DNA from: TMED14 sp002378565
GTDB lineage: Bacteria; Bacteroidota; Bacteroidia; Flavobacteriales; Schleiferiaceae
Assembly (NCBI GenBank): GCA_943846715.1
Contig: OX044356.1
Span: forward strand, 1,364,001-1,428,000
Reading direction: 5' to 3'
DNA length: 64,000 nucleotides
The notes beneath the pieces are model-generated. The model saw only the letters and a program-made list of their open reading frames with translations, was not told where the DNA came from and did no database searches. Shown piece after piece: positions 1 to 8,635 of the stretch; within the stretch, counting starts at the first letter, position 1; each line of letters starts with the position of its first letter. A program made the position numbers and the translations under genes.

Positions 1-582
1 TTGGCAACTGAGATGGGTACCATGCAAGAGCGCATTACCTCCACCAAGAGTGGTTCAATCACCTCCGTGCAGGCAGTTTATGTTCCTGCGGATGACTTGA
101 CTGACCCAGCACCTGCAACAACTTTTGCTCACTTGGATGCCACCACGGTACTTTCCAGAAAGATTGCTGAGCTAGGTATTTACCCAGCGGTTGACCCCTT
201 GGATTCAACCTCTCGCATCTTGACCCCTGAAATCGTTGGTGACGAGCACTACAGCTGTGCGCAACGCGTGAAGGAAACCCTACAGCGCTACAAAGAGCTG
301 CAAGACATCATTGCCATCCTTGGTATGGAGGAATTGTCTGAAGAGGACAAGCTGATTGTACACCGCGCCCGTCGCGTACAGCGTTTCCTGTCACAGCCTT
401 TCCACGTTGCTGAGCAATTCACTGGCATCCCCGGTGTTTTGGTTGACATCAAGGACACCATCAAAGGTTTCAACATGATCATGGACGGCGAATTGGATCA
501 ATACCCAGAAGCTGCATTCAACCTTCGCGGTTCCATTGAGGATGCCATTGAGGTTGGTGAGAAAATGCTTGCTGAAGCCTAA
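1..582 (+). CDS. atpD: F1 ATP synthase beta subunit, 3' part
   Basis: C-terminal 193 codons of the catalytic beta subunit of F-type ATP synthase. The gene runs off the left edge, so the TTG at base 1 is an internal Leu codon and not a start. Visible beta landmarks are ATEMGTMQERITSTK, the YVPADDLTDPAPATTFAHLD segment, and the helix carrying EELSEED (the DELSEED lever, about residue 111 of the visible part) that couples to gamma rotation. The protein acts on the cytoplasmic face of the inner membrane and makes ATP from the ion gradient. atpC follows after 3 bases. Identification is secure. Confidence 0.98.
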   Translation: MATEMGTMQERITSTKSGSITSVQAVYVPADDLTDPAPATTFAHLDATTVLSRKIAELGIYPAVDPLDSTSRILTPEIVGDEHYSCAQRVKETLQRYKELQDIIAILGMEELSEEDKLIVHRARRVQRFLSQPFHVAEQFTGIPGVLVDIKDTIKGFNMIMDGELDQYPEAAFNLRGSIEDAIEVGEKMLAEA

Positions 583-585
583 GCC

Positions 586-825
586 ATGGCCATGCAAATT
601 GACATCCTCACCCCAGAAAAGTCGCTTTACAGCGGCAAAGTCATTGCTGTGCAATTCCCAGGTGTGGAAGGTTCATTTCAGATTTTAACTGATCACGCCC
701 CGCTGGTAGCTGCCTTGGGAGCAGGTCAGATCGTCATTGAAACAGCCAATGGATCGGAAAGCATTGACATCCCAGGCGGGGTGGTTGAGGTTTCCAACAA
801 CATCCTTTCTGTACTGGCACAATAA
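586..825 (+). CDS. atpC: F1 ATP synthase epsilon subunit (short form)
   Basis: 79-residue epsilon subunit of the F1 central stalk. It holds the N-terminal beta-sandwich (MQIDILTPEKSLYSG, then FPGVEGSFQILTDHAPLVAALGAG) and stops soon after the IPGGVVEVSNN strand. The C-terminal two-helix domain of the roughly 135-residue E. coli-type epsilon is absent, so the inhibitory latch that domain forms elsewhere cannot exist here. Short epsilon subunits are usual in Bacteroidota. The start could be ATG 586 or ATG 592. It is the last gene of the atp operon, followed directly by a strong terminator. Confidence 0.93.
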   Translation: MAMQIDILTPEKSLYSGKVIAVQFPGVEGSFQILTDHAPLVAALGAGQIVIETANGSESIDIPGGVVEVSNNILSVLAQ

Positions 826-848
826 GCCACCTTATTTTTTGCATTAAG

Positions 849-876
849 CACCCAGTCATTGTGGCTGGGTGTTTTA
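849..876 (+). terminator. Rho-independent terminator of the atp operon
   Basis: Stem CACCCAG (849-855) pairs with CTGGGTG (865-871) around a 9-base loop and is followed by TTTTACTTTT. It lies 23 bases after the atpC stop and just before the TonB receptor gene. Confidence 0.8.
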
Positions 877-886
877 CTTTTACCCT

Positions 887-2863
887 ATGAAACAACGCAT
901 GATAATCAGTGCATTAATATGCCTGATAACCAATGGTCTGAATGCCCAATCTCAAATGAGCAATGGCATTCCCCTCCCCACCATTGACGTGAATCAGTCG
1001 CTGAATCAGGTCATGGACAACCATGCGATTGTCACCTTGGAGCGCAAAGAGATTGAAGCCCTTGCAGCCAACAGCGTGGGCGATGCCTTGGAGTGGATGA
1101 TGGGCTTGGATGTTCGTCAACGGGGGCATGCAGATGTGCAATCAGACCTCTCAATCCGAGGCAGTTCCTTTGATCAAGTGCTGATCCTTGTCAATGGCGT
1201 GCCATACAGCGATCCACAAACAGGGCATCACAGCATGAACATTCCGGTGCCATTGCAGTCGGTTGAACGCATTGAGCTGCTGTCTAGTGGCGGCTCACAT
1301 CGCTACGGACCCTTTGCCTTTGCTGGGGTCATCAACATCGTTACCATTGATAGCAAAGCAGGCTATGCTGAAGCTGCTGCAGGTCAATACGGACTGCAAG
1401 TAGGCTCTGCGGGGCTTTCCCTTGGCGAATTCAAAGGCATGCACAGCCGTGTAGACATGGCCTACAAAGCGGCTGATGGCCAAATGACCAACAGGGATTA
1501 CGCACAACATCATGTGTTACTTCGAAGCAAAGGAAACTTGGATGTGGGTCACCTTGACCTGATGGTTGGCCTGGTTGGCAAGCAATTTGGCGCCCACAAT
1601 TTCTACACCTACCAATTCCCTGACCAGTTTGAAGCCATCCAATCTACCAGCGCATCAGCAAGCTACGCAAGCCACGATGGTCGACTGCGAGGTCGGATTT
1701 ATGGCAGGCAGCACCTGGACCATTTTGAGTTGTTCAGGGAAGCCTATGGCTACTACCAGCGATTGGCGTCTGACGTCTTCATGCACACCCTAGATTCCAG
1801 CTTGGCGCCAAGCTGGTATAGCGAGCACAACAACCACCGAAGCCGCACCATTGGCAGTGAAGTAACCTTGCATTTGCAGGGAGGAAACACCATGCCTTGG
1901 ACCTTGGAAGGTGGATTGGATTGGCGTCACGATGACATCGTGAGCAATATCCTGGGCCTAGATATGACCACTACCATCCCTGCGCCCGATGGACGAGCTA
2001 CCTACAGCAAGTTTGATGACCGGCAAAATGCAGGTGCCTTCCTTGCCTATACCTTCCGACCCATTGCCCCTTTGCGGATCAACCTTTCTAATAGAATCAA
2101 CTGGAACAGTCGGCATGGTCTCTTAAACTTGCCGGGCTTCTCAATGGGCTACCACTGGCGTGAAAGCGATGGCACACACGGCAAAGCCTATGCAAGCCTC
2201 AACAAGGGCTTTCGCTTGCCAACTTTCACTGATCTCTATTACCGCTTAGGCGGTGCCATGGGATCTGCTGACTTGCAAGCTGAACATGCTTGGAACAGCG
2301 AAATAGGCATCAGCCAGACTACAGCGACACAGAAGCTGACATTCAACCTGTATCAGCGACGGGGACAGAACCTGATTGACTGGGTCTACCGAAACATTGA
2401 CAGCAATAGCGTACTGCAAGCAGACAACATCACGGAAGTGACCATTCAAGGACTTGAAGCGTCCTACGCTCATCGTTTCCAGAACATCGGCTACTTGCAG
2501 CTGCAAGGCAGCCTGGCAAGGCATGAAGCCAGTTCTGGCATCGACGGCACATCCATCTATGTTTTAGACTACCTGTCCAGTCGCGTCCAAGCAAAATACC
2601 TGACTGTGCCCTACCATGGCATGCGCATAGGGTGGAACCTTAACTGGCAAGATCGCCAGGGAAGCTACATCGACGCAGACTCCCAATTGCCCGTTGCTTA
2701 TTCAGCATTTGCCACACAGAGCTTGCGGTTGACATGGGCCAATGAGGAGGTGGATGTCAACATCGACATCAACAACCTCAGCAATGTCTCTGTCATTGAT
2801 CGCGGCAATGTGCCCCTGCCTGGACGATGGATTTCTGCAGGCTTTCGCTTCCACTGGAACTGA
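887..2863 (+). CDS. TonB-dependent outer membrane receptor
   Basis: 658-residue outer membrane active transporter. ATG 887 is chosen because it directly starts a signal peptide (MKQRMIISALICL, ending near NAQSQ); an in-frame GTG at 869 would overlap the atp terminator. A plug domain lies at about residues 45-155 (LSIRGSSFDQVLILVNGVPYSD, then VERIELLSSGGSHRYGPFAFAGVINIV), followed by a long beta-barrel ending in aromatic strand residues (GRWISAGFRFHWN). There is no N-terminal carboxypeptidase-like domain, which makes it resemble BtuB or siderophore receptors more than SusC. The substrate cannot be read from sequence; vitamin B12 or a metal chelate are the usual options. Confidence 0.9.
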   Translation: MKQRMIISALICLITNGLNAQSQMSNGIPLPTIDVNQSLNQVMDNHAIVTLERKEIEALAANSVGDALEWMMGLDVRQRGHADVQSDLSIRGSSFDQVLILVNGVPYSDPQTGHHSMNIPVPLQSVERIELLSSGGSHRYGPFAFAGVINIVTIDSKAGYAEAAAGQYGLQVGSAGLSLGEFKGMHSRVDMAYKAADGQMTNRDYAQHHVLLRSKGNLDVGHLDLMVGLVGKQFGAHNFYTYQFPDQFEAIQSTSASASYASHDGRLRGRIYGRQHLDHFELFREAYGYYQRLASDVFMHTLDSSLAPSWYSEHNNHRSRTIGSEVTLHLQGGNTMPWTLEGGLDWRHDDIVSNILGLDMTTTIPAPDGRATYSKFDDRQNAGAFLAYTFRPIAPLRINLSNRINWNSRHGLLNLPGFSMGYHWRESDGTHGKAYASLNKGFRLPTFTDLYYRLGGAMGSADLQAEHAWNSEIGISQTTATQKLTFNLYQRRGQNLIDWVYRNIDSNSVLQADNITEVTIQGLEASYAHRFQNIGYLQLQGSLARHEASSGIDGTSIYVLDYLSSRVQAKYLTVPYHGMRIGWNLNWQDRQGSYIDADSQLPVAYSAFATQSLRLTWANEEVDVNIDINNLSNVSVIDRGNVPLPGRWISAGFRFHWN

Positions 2864-2880
2864 GTTAATTTCGCGGCCAC

Positions 2881-3441
2881 ATGGATCAAGCACGCATCAT
2901 CGGACAAGCTCAACTGGCATCAGATCAATGGTTCTGGCTGGCCGTCTTCAGCACCTTATTGCTGGCCTATGTGATGCGTCATTCTTCACGCTGGATTCAA
3001 AGCACTTTGCAGATGAAAGCCCTGGCAACGCTTGGTGCTTTAGCCGGTGTATTGCTCTGGCTTCAGGCTTGGGATGCCCTGCTGCTTGTAGCTGCTGTTC
3101 TGACCGGACAGGCCCTTGTTCATCTGTTGGTGGGGATGGTTTGGGAGAATGCTCATGCACATTGGGCACATTGGCTGGGTCGATTTCAGTGGCTGCATTA
3201 CGCCCTGTTGCTCTTTCCCTTGAGCTTCTGGCTGATCGCACGGGAGGCTGAGGCCCAATGGACAATGGACCTTAGCCTTCAAGTAGCCATCGCTGTTTCT
3301 AGCTTGCTGTATCTGAGCGGTTTGTCAAAAAGTGCTTGGGGTTTCTCTTCCAGTCAGCCATCCACTCAAACGCTCAAGATTTTGTACCTTTGTGCCCTTG
3401 AATTAGGCCCCTTGTTGTGGGTCATCAAAAGCTACCTATGA
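2881..3441 (+). CDS. DUF4271-type integral membrane protein
   Basis: 186 residues, almost entirely hydrophobic, with about six predicted membrane spans. The closing motif LYLCALELGPLLWVIKSYL and the position directly before hemD match DUF4271, a family of unknown function restricted to Bacteroidota. It starts 17 bases after the TonB receptor stop and overlaps hemD through ATGA (3438-3441), so the two are probably translationally coupled. Function is unknown. A link to heme or siroheme supply is only suggested by the conserved neighbourhood. Confidence 0.75.
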   Translation: MDQARIIGQAQLASDQWFWLAVFSTLLLAYVMRHSSRWIQSTLQMKALATLGALAGVLLWLQAWDALLLVAAVLTGQALVHLLVGMVWENAHAHWAHWLGRFQWLHYALLLFPLSFWLIAREAEAQWTMDLSLQVAIAVSSLLYLSGLSKSAWGFSSSQPSTQTLKILYLCALELGPLLWVIKSYL

Positions 3442-4187
3442 AAGTCAAAAGCATTTTGGTTTCTCAACCCAAGCCACAAACAGAAAACCACCCCTACATA
3501 CAGCTTGCCTCCAAGCATAAAATTGACGTCGATTTCAGGTCTTTTATCGAGGTGCGGGAAGTTGAAGCTTCAGAATTCCGAAAGGACAAGATCAACCCCA
3601 AGCTTTTCACCTCATTCATCTTCACCAGCCGCAACGCGGTAGATCATTTCTTTCGCCTATGCAAGGAAATGCGTGTTGAAATCAATCCTGAATGGAAGTA
3701 CTTCTGCACATCAGAGGCCGTGGCCTTTTACCTTCAGAAATTTGTGCCTTACCGCAAGCGGAAGATCTACCCTGGCAAAGGCCATTTAGCTGACTTGATT
3801 CCCATCATGAAGCGCCAGCGCAATCAAAAGTTTTTGCTGCCTACGTCCAATTTACTCAAGCCATCCATTCCTGAACAACTTGACAAAGCCGGCCTGAATT
3901 GGACGCGCGCAGTGATGTTCAATACGGTGACTTCTGACTTGAGTGACTTGGAGGATGTGACCTACGATGTCTTGGTCTTTTTTAGCCCTGAAGGCATCCG
4001 TTCACTCTACACAAATTTCCCTGATTTTGAGCAAAACAGAACGCGCATTGCAGCTTTTGGCACCACCACAAAAAAGGCCATCGAAGAGCATGAATTGCGC
4101 TTAGACATTGCAGTTCCAACTGAGGAATATCGCTCCATGACTGAAGCATTGGATGCTTACGTCACCAAGGCAAACAAAGACAAGTGA
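3438..4187 (+). CDS. hemD: Uroporphyrinogen-III synthase
   Basis: 249-residue HemD-family protein that cyclises hydroxymethylbilane with inversion of ring D, giving uroporphyrinogen III for heme and siroheme. The family fold is two alternating alpha/beta domains: the first half shows SFIFTSRNAVDHFF, the second VLVFFSPEGIRSLY and IAAFGTTTKKAIEEHEL. ATG 3438 is chosen because it overlaps the upstream stop; an in-frame start 21 bases earlier lies inside DUF4271. HemD is poorly conserved, but these motifs and the Bacteroidota gene order support the call. The 3' end overlaps rnpA by GTGA. Confidence 0.88.
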   Translation: MKVKSILVSQPKPQTENHPYIQLASKHKIDVDFRSFIEVREVEASEFRKDKINPKLFTSFIFTSRNAVDHFFRLCKEMRVEINPEWKYFCTSEAVAFYLQKFVPYRKRKIYPGKGHLADLIPIMKRQRNQKFLLPTSNLLKPSIPEQLDKAGLNWTRAVMFNTVTSDLSDLEDVTYDVLVFFSPEGIRSLYTNFPDFEQNRTRIAAFGTTTKKAIEEHELRLDIAVPTEEYRSMTEALDAYVTKANKDK

Positions 4188-4561
4188 GGCAATTTTCCTT
4201 TCCCAGCTCGGAGCATTTGAAGCTCCGCAATCGGGTTGACCACCTCTTCGCCAATGGCGACCGCATCAAAGAAGGCCCCTTGCGGGTTTTGTGGATTGCT
4301 TCTCCCTGGCCCCTCAAGCGTGGGGTTCAAATCTTATTCAATGCGCCCAAAAGGCACTTCAAGTTGGCTGTCAGGCGTAACCGTATCAAGCGGGTGCTTC
4401 GCGAGGCATGGCGTCTTGAGCGGGGGGATTTTCCCGATGCAGAGAAACCCATTTTGATGGCGGTACTTCACCAAGGATCTGATCGAATCAGCTTAGATGA
4501 GGCCCGTCAGTCCCTGCGTCAAGTCTTGGTTTGCATTGCTGAGGATCGGGCGAAGACATAG
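4184..4561 (+). CDS. rnpA: Ribonuclease P protein component
   Basis: 125-residue basic protein that binds the RNase P RNA and helps mature tRNA 5' ends. The family signature is clear: KLAVRRNRIKRVLREAWR (about residues 61-78), preceded by the LKLRNRVDHLFANGDRI start of the fold. It starts with GTG at 4184, overlapping the hemD stop. It is not next to rpmH, and the hemD-rnpA order is seen in other Bacteroidota. Its last 43 bases overlap the 3' end of the convergent O-antigen-ligase-like gene, so both products share coding DNA on opposite strands. Confidence 0.95.
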   Translation: MRQFSFPSSEHLKLRNRVDHLFANGDRIKEGPLRVLWIASPWPLKRGVQILFNAPKRHFKLAVRRNRIKRVLREAWRLERGDFPDAEKPILMAVLHQGSDRISLDEARQSLRQVLVCIAEDRAKT

Positions 4562-5649
4562 ACCCACACGGCCACCCAAAGCTGTAGACCCAAGCTTCGT
4601 TCAAGCAGATTTTCTGTCATCATTACCAGGGCAAAGGCCAACAAGATGGCCCATCCCACTCGGTCTAGCACTGGCCTATGACGCCACCACAAAGCCGTCA
4701 ACCCGATTAGCATCAATAGCAAGCCAATGAAACCATGGCTGGCAATCAGGTGCAACAATTGATTGTGTGAGTTGAGGTGATTTTTCAAACCAAAGCGGTA
4801 GTCCATGGTTTGGTAAACATTTTCCAGCATGGGCTGCAAGGGTGCAACCCCTACCCCTGTCCACGGTGACGGTTTGATAAGCTGCCATGTGGCATCCGCT
4901 TGGACCAATCTGGTGTCCACAGAGCCCGTCGCCCAGTGCGGCTTCACGGTCGTGAACACATGGCCCATGCCACGCAACTGACCCGTGCTTTGTGCCAGGG
5001 TAAAGAGCAGCAAGGCAGCAATCAATAAACCCAAGGTCTTGCGATTCCACGTCAAGCCAGCCACAAGACAGCCACAAAGCATGGCCAGCATGGCAATCCT
5101 AGACCCCATCAAGGCAATGCAGAGTGTCGCTGTGACGGTCAAGGCCCACTTCATTCGCGGCGTCCAATCGTTGGGCATTTTCCAGGTTAACAACAAGCCT
5201 AAAGCCAGCACCAACGACAAGTAGACATGCTGATGCAAACCTTCTGAAAGCCCTCGATAAGTCAAGTCAATCCACTGACCAAAGGCCAGTCCCCAGGTCA
5301 AATGGGCCATCAGGTATAGCACAACCAAAACGGCAGACCAGCGAAAACCCCTTGCCAGGGCATCTTTCTGTCCCACCAGGACTATCGGCATCAACAGAAG
5401 GGGGCTTTTTTGCACAAGCAATTCAGCCCAGCCATCACTGGTTGGCATCCACCAGACAGACAAGGCAATTACGGCAAAGGCCAACACGGGAAACCAGGCC
5501 ATTCCACGGGGCAATGCAGGGTCCTTTTTGCTCAACAACATGAGCAACAGCAAAAGCATGATTGCCGTGGACCCTGTGCTCCAAAAAGGCAGTAACATGG
5601 CCCATAGGCTCACCCAAGTACTTGGAGATTTCAGGAATTTGCTGTCCAT
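4519..5649 (-). CDS. O-antigen ligase / Wzy-like membrane protein
   Basis: 376 residues with roughly ten hydrophobic spans and a large loop near residues 230-300 containing TWQLIKPSPWTGVGVAPLQP and NHLNSHNQLLHLIASHGFIGLL. That G-G-P then H-N-L-H layout is typical of the Wzy_C (O-antigen ligase/polymerase) family. Such proteins act in the inner membrane, joining or transferring undecaprenyl-linked glycans on the periplasmic side. The gene overlaps alr by 19 bases at its start and rnpA by 43 bases at its end. The exact glycan, and whether it is a ligase or polymerase, cannot be told. Confidence 0.8.
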   Translation of the reverse strand: MDSKFLKSPSTWVSLWAMLLPFWSTGSTAIMLLLLLMLLSKKDPALPRGMAWFPVLAFAVIALSVWWMPTSDGWAELLVQKSPLLLMPIVLVGQKDALARGFRWSAVLVVLYLMAHLTWGLAFGQWIDLTYRGLSEGLHQHVYLSLVLALGLLLTWKMPNDWTPRMKWALTVTATLCIALMGSRIAMLAMLCGCLVAGLTWNRKTLGLLIAALLLFTLAQSTGQLRGMGHVFTTVKPHWATGSVDTRLVQADATWQLIKPSPWTGVGVAPLQPMLENVYQTMDYRFGLKNHLNSHNQLLHLIASHGFIGLLLMLIGLTALWWRHRPVLDRVGWAILLAFALVMMTENLLERSLGLQLWVAVWVYVFARSSAMQTKT

Positions 5650-6722
5650 GACGTTCTTGGTAAACGCTTGGAAAGGCCCGTCAGTATTTCATAAGGGATG
5701 GTGTCGGCCCACTGAGCCATATCCATCAAGCTGACATGGTCTCCAATCAGCTCCACCTTGTCACCCGAATGAACATCTGGCAATGCACTGACATCTACCA
5801 TCATGGCATCCATGCAAACATCTCCGATCACGGGGCAGGCCTTACCTTGTAGCCAGACATGGGCTTTGTCACTCATGCCCCGGGGGTAGCCATCCGCGTA
5901 GCCTACAGGTAAAACAGCCATCACCATAGGCTTGGATGCCATGAAATGACGACCATAAGACACCGTATCCCCTTTGTTGAGCTTCCGCACTTGAGAGATT
6001 TTACAATTCCAATGCACAGCGGGGGTTAAACTCATTGCCTGATCAAGGTTGCTGTAGCCAAACAAGCCAATACCTATGCGAACCATGTCCTGGCAAAGTT
6101 CTGGGTGCCTGATGGCCCAAGCGGTGTTTGCGACATGCACCATGAATGGCGAAGGCAATACCTCACGCAAGCGGCGGTTAACGCCTTCAAAGGCCTGCAA
6201 GCAGTTTTTAGTCCAGTCATCGGAATCAGGGTTGCTCGTGTCGGGCAAATGGGTGAAACTGCTCGCCACATGAAGGTGAGGTTTCATGCTGAGGCTGTCC
6301 AACAATGGATCCACTTGATCCAGTGCAAAACCCAATCGGTTCATACCTGTGTTCCATTCCAAGTGAATGGTCATGGCTTGACCCTGAAGCACTTCAATCA
6401 AGCGATTCAATGAGTCCATGTCATGGATGACGGGCTCCAATTGATGGCCAATCAAATCCTTCAAGTCGTCATGACCTGGATTCAACACCATGATGGGTAA
6501 GGTTGTGCCAGATTGCCTCAAACTAACCCCTTCAACAATGCTTGACACAGCCAGGCGGCTGATCGGTCCGTTACCAAGGGCTTCCACCAAGACTTCTGCA
6601 CCCAAGCCATAGGCATCTGCCTTGACCATGGCCATGAGGTGGCAACCATCGGGCACCTGTGCCTCAAACCATTTGGCATTGGAAACAATGGCCTGGTAAT
6701 CAATAGCAATAGAGGCTGTCAA
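5631..6722 (-). CDS. alr: Alanine racemase
   Basis: 363-residue PLP enzyme interconverting L- and D-alanine for peptidoglycan. The PLP lysine is in AMVKADAYGLG (about residue 33), the phosphate-contacting region in MVRIGIGLFGY, the catalytic Tyr in DTVSYGRHF, and the substrate loop in GDVCMDAMMVDV. The start codon is TTG 6722, overlapping the tdk stop (TTGA); no ATG lies nearby in frame. Many Bacteroidota carry Alr fused to MurF, whereas this copy is free-standing and of normal length. It forms an operon with tdk upstream and the O-antigen-ligase-like gene downstream. Confidence 0.95.
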   Translation of the reverse strand: MTASIAIDYQAIVSNAKWFEAQVPDGCHLMAMVKADAYGLGAEVLVEALGNGPISRLAVSSIVEGVSLRQSGTTLPIMVLNPGHDDLKDLIGHQLEPVIHDMDSLNRLIEVLQGQAMTIHLEWNTGMNRLGFALDQVDPLLDSLSMKPHLHVASSFTHLPDTSNPDSDDWTKNCLQAFEGVNRRLREVLPSPFMVHVANTAWAIRHPELCQDMVRIGIGLFGYSNLDQAMSLTPAVHWNCKISQVRKLNKGDTVSYGRHFMASKPMVMAVLPVGYADGYPRGMSDKAHVWLQGKACPVIGDVCMDAMMVDVSALPDVHSGDKVELIGDHVSLMDMAQWADTIPYEILTGLSKRLPRTSWTANS

Positions 6723-7312
6723 ACGGATTTTTTTTCTTGGTTTATTTGGTGAAATACTGACCGTGAAACTGGCTCGTACTCTTCAATTTCACCGAGCATG
6801 ATTTGCTCTTTGTTGTCATCAATCACGCGATGGGAATGGTGGGCCAATTTGCCCGAATGCATACAGATCGCATGCACCTTGGTGACAAATTCAGCTGTAG
6901 CCATTAAATCAGGCATGGGGCCAAATGGTTTACCGGAAAAATCCATATCCAAGCCCGCAATGATGATCCGTGTGCCGGCGTTGGCTAAATCATTGACCAC
7001 TTTAACAATGCCTGAATCAAAGAATTGTGCCTCGTCCAATCCTACCACATCATAACCCTGAGCCAGCAAGCCTAATTGAGCTGATGATTCAACAGCAATG
7101 GCTGACAATGCGGTCCGATCATGCGACACCACTTCATCATTTGCATAGCGTTTGTCAATACCTGGCTTGAAAAGCTGAACCGAGAGCTTCGCAATCTCTG
7201 CACGACGTGCACGCCGCAACAATTCCTCTGTTTTCCCTGAAAACATGGATCCTGCAATGACCTCTATCCAGCCCGATTTGTGGTCAGGCATTTCGTTGTG
7301 CTCTTGGAACAT
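6719..7312 (-). CDS. tdk: Thymidine kinase (type II)
   Basis: 197-residue salvage kinase that phosphorylates thymidine to dTMP with ATP. P-loop GSMFSGKTEELLRR (about residues 21-34), Asp motif VVGLDEAQFFD and lasso-region MATAEFVTKVHAIC are all present. The usual two zinc CxxC pairs are not: the region reads AICMHSGKLAHHSHR and later EEYEPVSRSVFHQ, so only one Cys remains. Loss of these ligands is, from memory, common in Flavobacteria. ATG 7312 is chosen because related proteins begin with a similar MF.E segment. First gene of the tdk-alr-ligase operon. Confidence 0.95.
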   Translation of the reverse strand: MFQEHNEMPDHKSGWIEVIAGSMFSGKTEELLRRARRAEIAKLSVQLFKPGIDKRYANDEVVSHDRTALSAIAVESSAQLGLLAQGYDVVGLDEAQFFDSGIVKVVNDLANAGTRIIIAGLDMDFSGKPFGPMPDLMATAEFVTKVHAICMHSGKLAHHSHRVIDDNKEQIMLGEIEEYEPVSRSVFHQINQEKKSV

Positions 7313-7369
7313 TTTGTACTTTTCAGCTTTCAGACAAATCTAACCTTTTCGACTGCAATCCCACGCCCT

Positions 7370-7912
7370 ATGGCCCACCAAGACGCAATTCTATTTCTCA
7401 AGCAAGCCATGGCACAGGAACTGCCTTCAGAAGCGGACCTTCAAGGCCTCCAGGAACTCATCCATGCGGGCAGGAAGGCACGCATAGATTCAGAATTGTC
7501 TGCGTACCAAGCTCAGGCTGAGGCGGTGGCTGCCATCATGGCTGAATCTGCAACGAAGCCTGAACTCATGGCTGAACTCAGCCAGCCGCCTACCGCGGAA
7601 GCAGAACAGGTGACTGAGCCAGCTGATAGCCCAGTAAAGAAAAAGGTGACAACAACAATGACAGGCAGCTCTGTCAATGCACGGTTCGCTGGATTGACTG
7701 TGGGCCTGAATGATCGGGTTGCCTTTGTCAAGCAATTGTTTGGTGGCGAATCGGACGATTTTGAACGCGTAGTAGCAGCACTTGCAACCATGGAAAGCCA
7801 GGCCGAATGTGAACGATTTCTTGAAGATGCCGTCTACCCTGATCACGATTGGACAGGCCTTGAGGTATTTTCTGATCGCTTTCACGCCATGGTATTTGCC
7901 CGGTTTGAATAA
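7370..7912 (+). CDS. Conserved hypothetical protein upstream of rsmI
   Basis: 180-residue soluble protein with no signal peptide. The N-terminal half (about 1-85) is helical and Ala/Glu/Gln-rich. A low-complexity linker with KKK and TTTMTG follows, and then a C-terminal module of about 75 residues (ARFAGLTVGLNDRVAFVKQLF, VVAALATMESQAECERFL, DWTGLEVFSDRF). That LNDR..FV..LF module, followed by a short segment ending in RF, recurs in Bacteroidota proteins of unknown function. ATG 7370 is preferred; upstream in-frame starts run into the divergent tdk gene. The stop is immediately followed by the rsmI ATG, so the two are probably cotranscribed. Confidence 0.7.
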   Translation: MAHQDAILFLKQAMAQELPSEADLQGLQELIHAGRKARIDSELSAYQAQAEAVAAIMAESATKPELMAELSQPPTAEAEQVTEPADSPVKKKVTTTMTGSSVNARFAGLTVGLNDRVAFVKQLFGGESDDFERVVAALATMESQAECERFLEDAVYPDHDWTGLEVFSDRFHAMVFARFE

Positions 7913-8635
7913 ATGGGAAAGCTCCTACTGATACCGACCCCTATTGGCAACCTTGGCGACATCACCGTTCGCGGCAAGGAGGCATTGGCTGAGGCTGACT
8001 GCATTTATGCAGAGGACACTCGGACATCCAGGAAACTTTTGAACCTGCTTGGTATTCAGGGCACATTGCGGTCCTTTCACATGCACAACGAACATGATAC
8101 CGTGGATCAAGTTATAGCTAGCATTCAGTCATCTCAGGGCCATGTGGCCTTGATCAGTGACGCTGGAACTCCTGGCATCAGTGACCCGGGTTTTTTGCTG
8201 GTTCGCGCTTGCATTGAAGCCGGGATTCAAGTGGAGTCCCTGCCGGGTGCAACGGCCATCATTCCAGCCCTTGTTGGCAGTGGCATCCCCTGTGATCGGT
8301 TTGTTTTTGAGGGATTCCTTCCCGTGAAAAAGGGTCGTAAAAAACGCATTGAATCCTGGGTTGGTGAGATGCGGACACTGGCATTTTACGAGTCGCCACA
8401 CCGCATTGCTAAAAGCCTCAAGGAATGTGCTGAGGCGATGGGTCCAGACAGGGAGGCTTGTGTGGCAAGAGAAATCAGCAAACTGTTTGAGACCTTTCAT
8501 CGCGGAACCTTGGCGGAGCTAGCTGAGCATTTCTCCCAGCACAAGGCTAAAGGGGAAATGGTTGTGGTCATTGCAGGCGCCAGGGCCAAGGCAAAAACAA
8601 GCAAATCATCATCAACCCAGGAGACACGCACATGA
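7913..8635 (+). CDS. rsmI: 16S rRNA (cytidine-1402-2'-O)-methyltransferase
   Basis: 240-residue tetrapyrrole-methylase-fold enzyme that 2'-O-methylates C1402 in the 16S rRNA decoding centre using SAM. N-terminal LLLIPTPIGNLGDITVR, YAEDTRTSRKLL, then VALISDAGTPGISDPGFLLV and LPGATAIIPALVGSG are the full RsmI signature set. Length is normal without an extended C-terminal domain. The ATG abuts the upstream stop, and the 3' end overlaps the DAHP synthase start (ATGA at 8632). Confidence 0.96.
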   Translation: MGKLLLIPTPIGNLGDITVRGKEALAEADCIYAEDTRTSRKLLNLLGIQGTLRSFHMHNEHDTVDQVIASIQSSQGHVALISDAGTPGISDPGFLLVRACIEAGIQVESLPGATAIIPALVGSGIPCDRFVFEGFLPVKKGRKKRIESWVGEMRTLAFYESPHRIAKSLKECAEAMGPDREACVAREISKLFETFHRGTLAELAEHFSQHKAKGEMVVVIAGARAKAKTSKSSSTQETRT

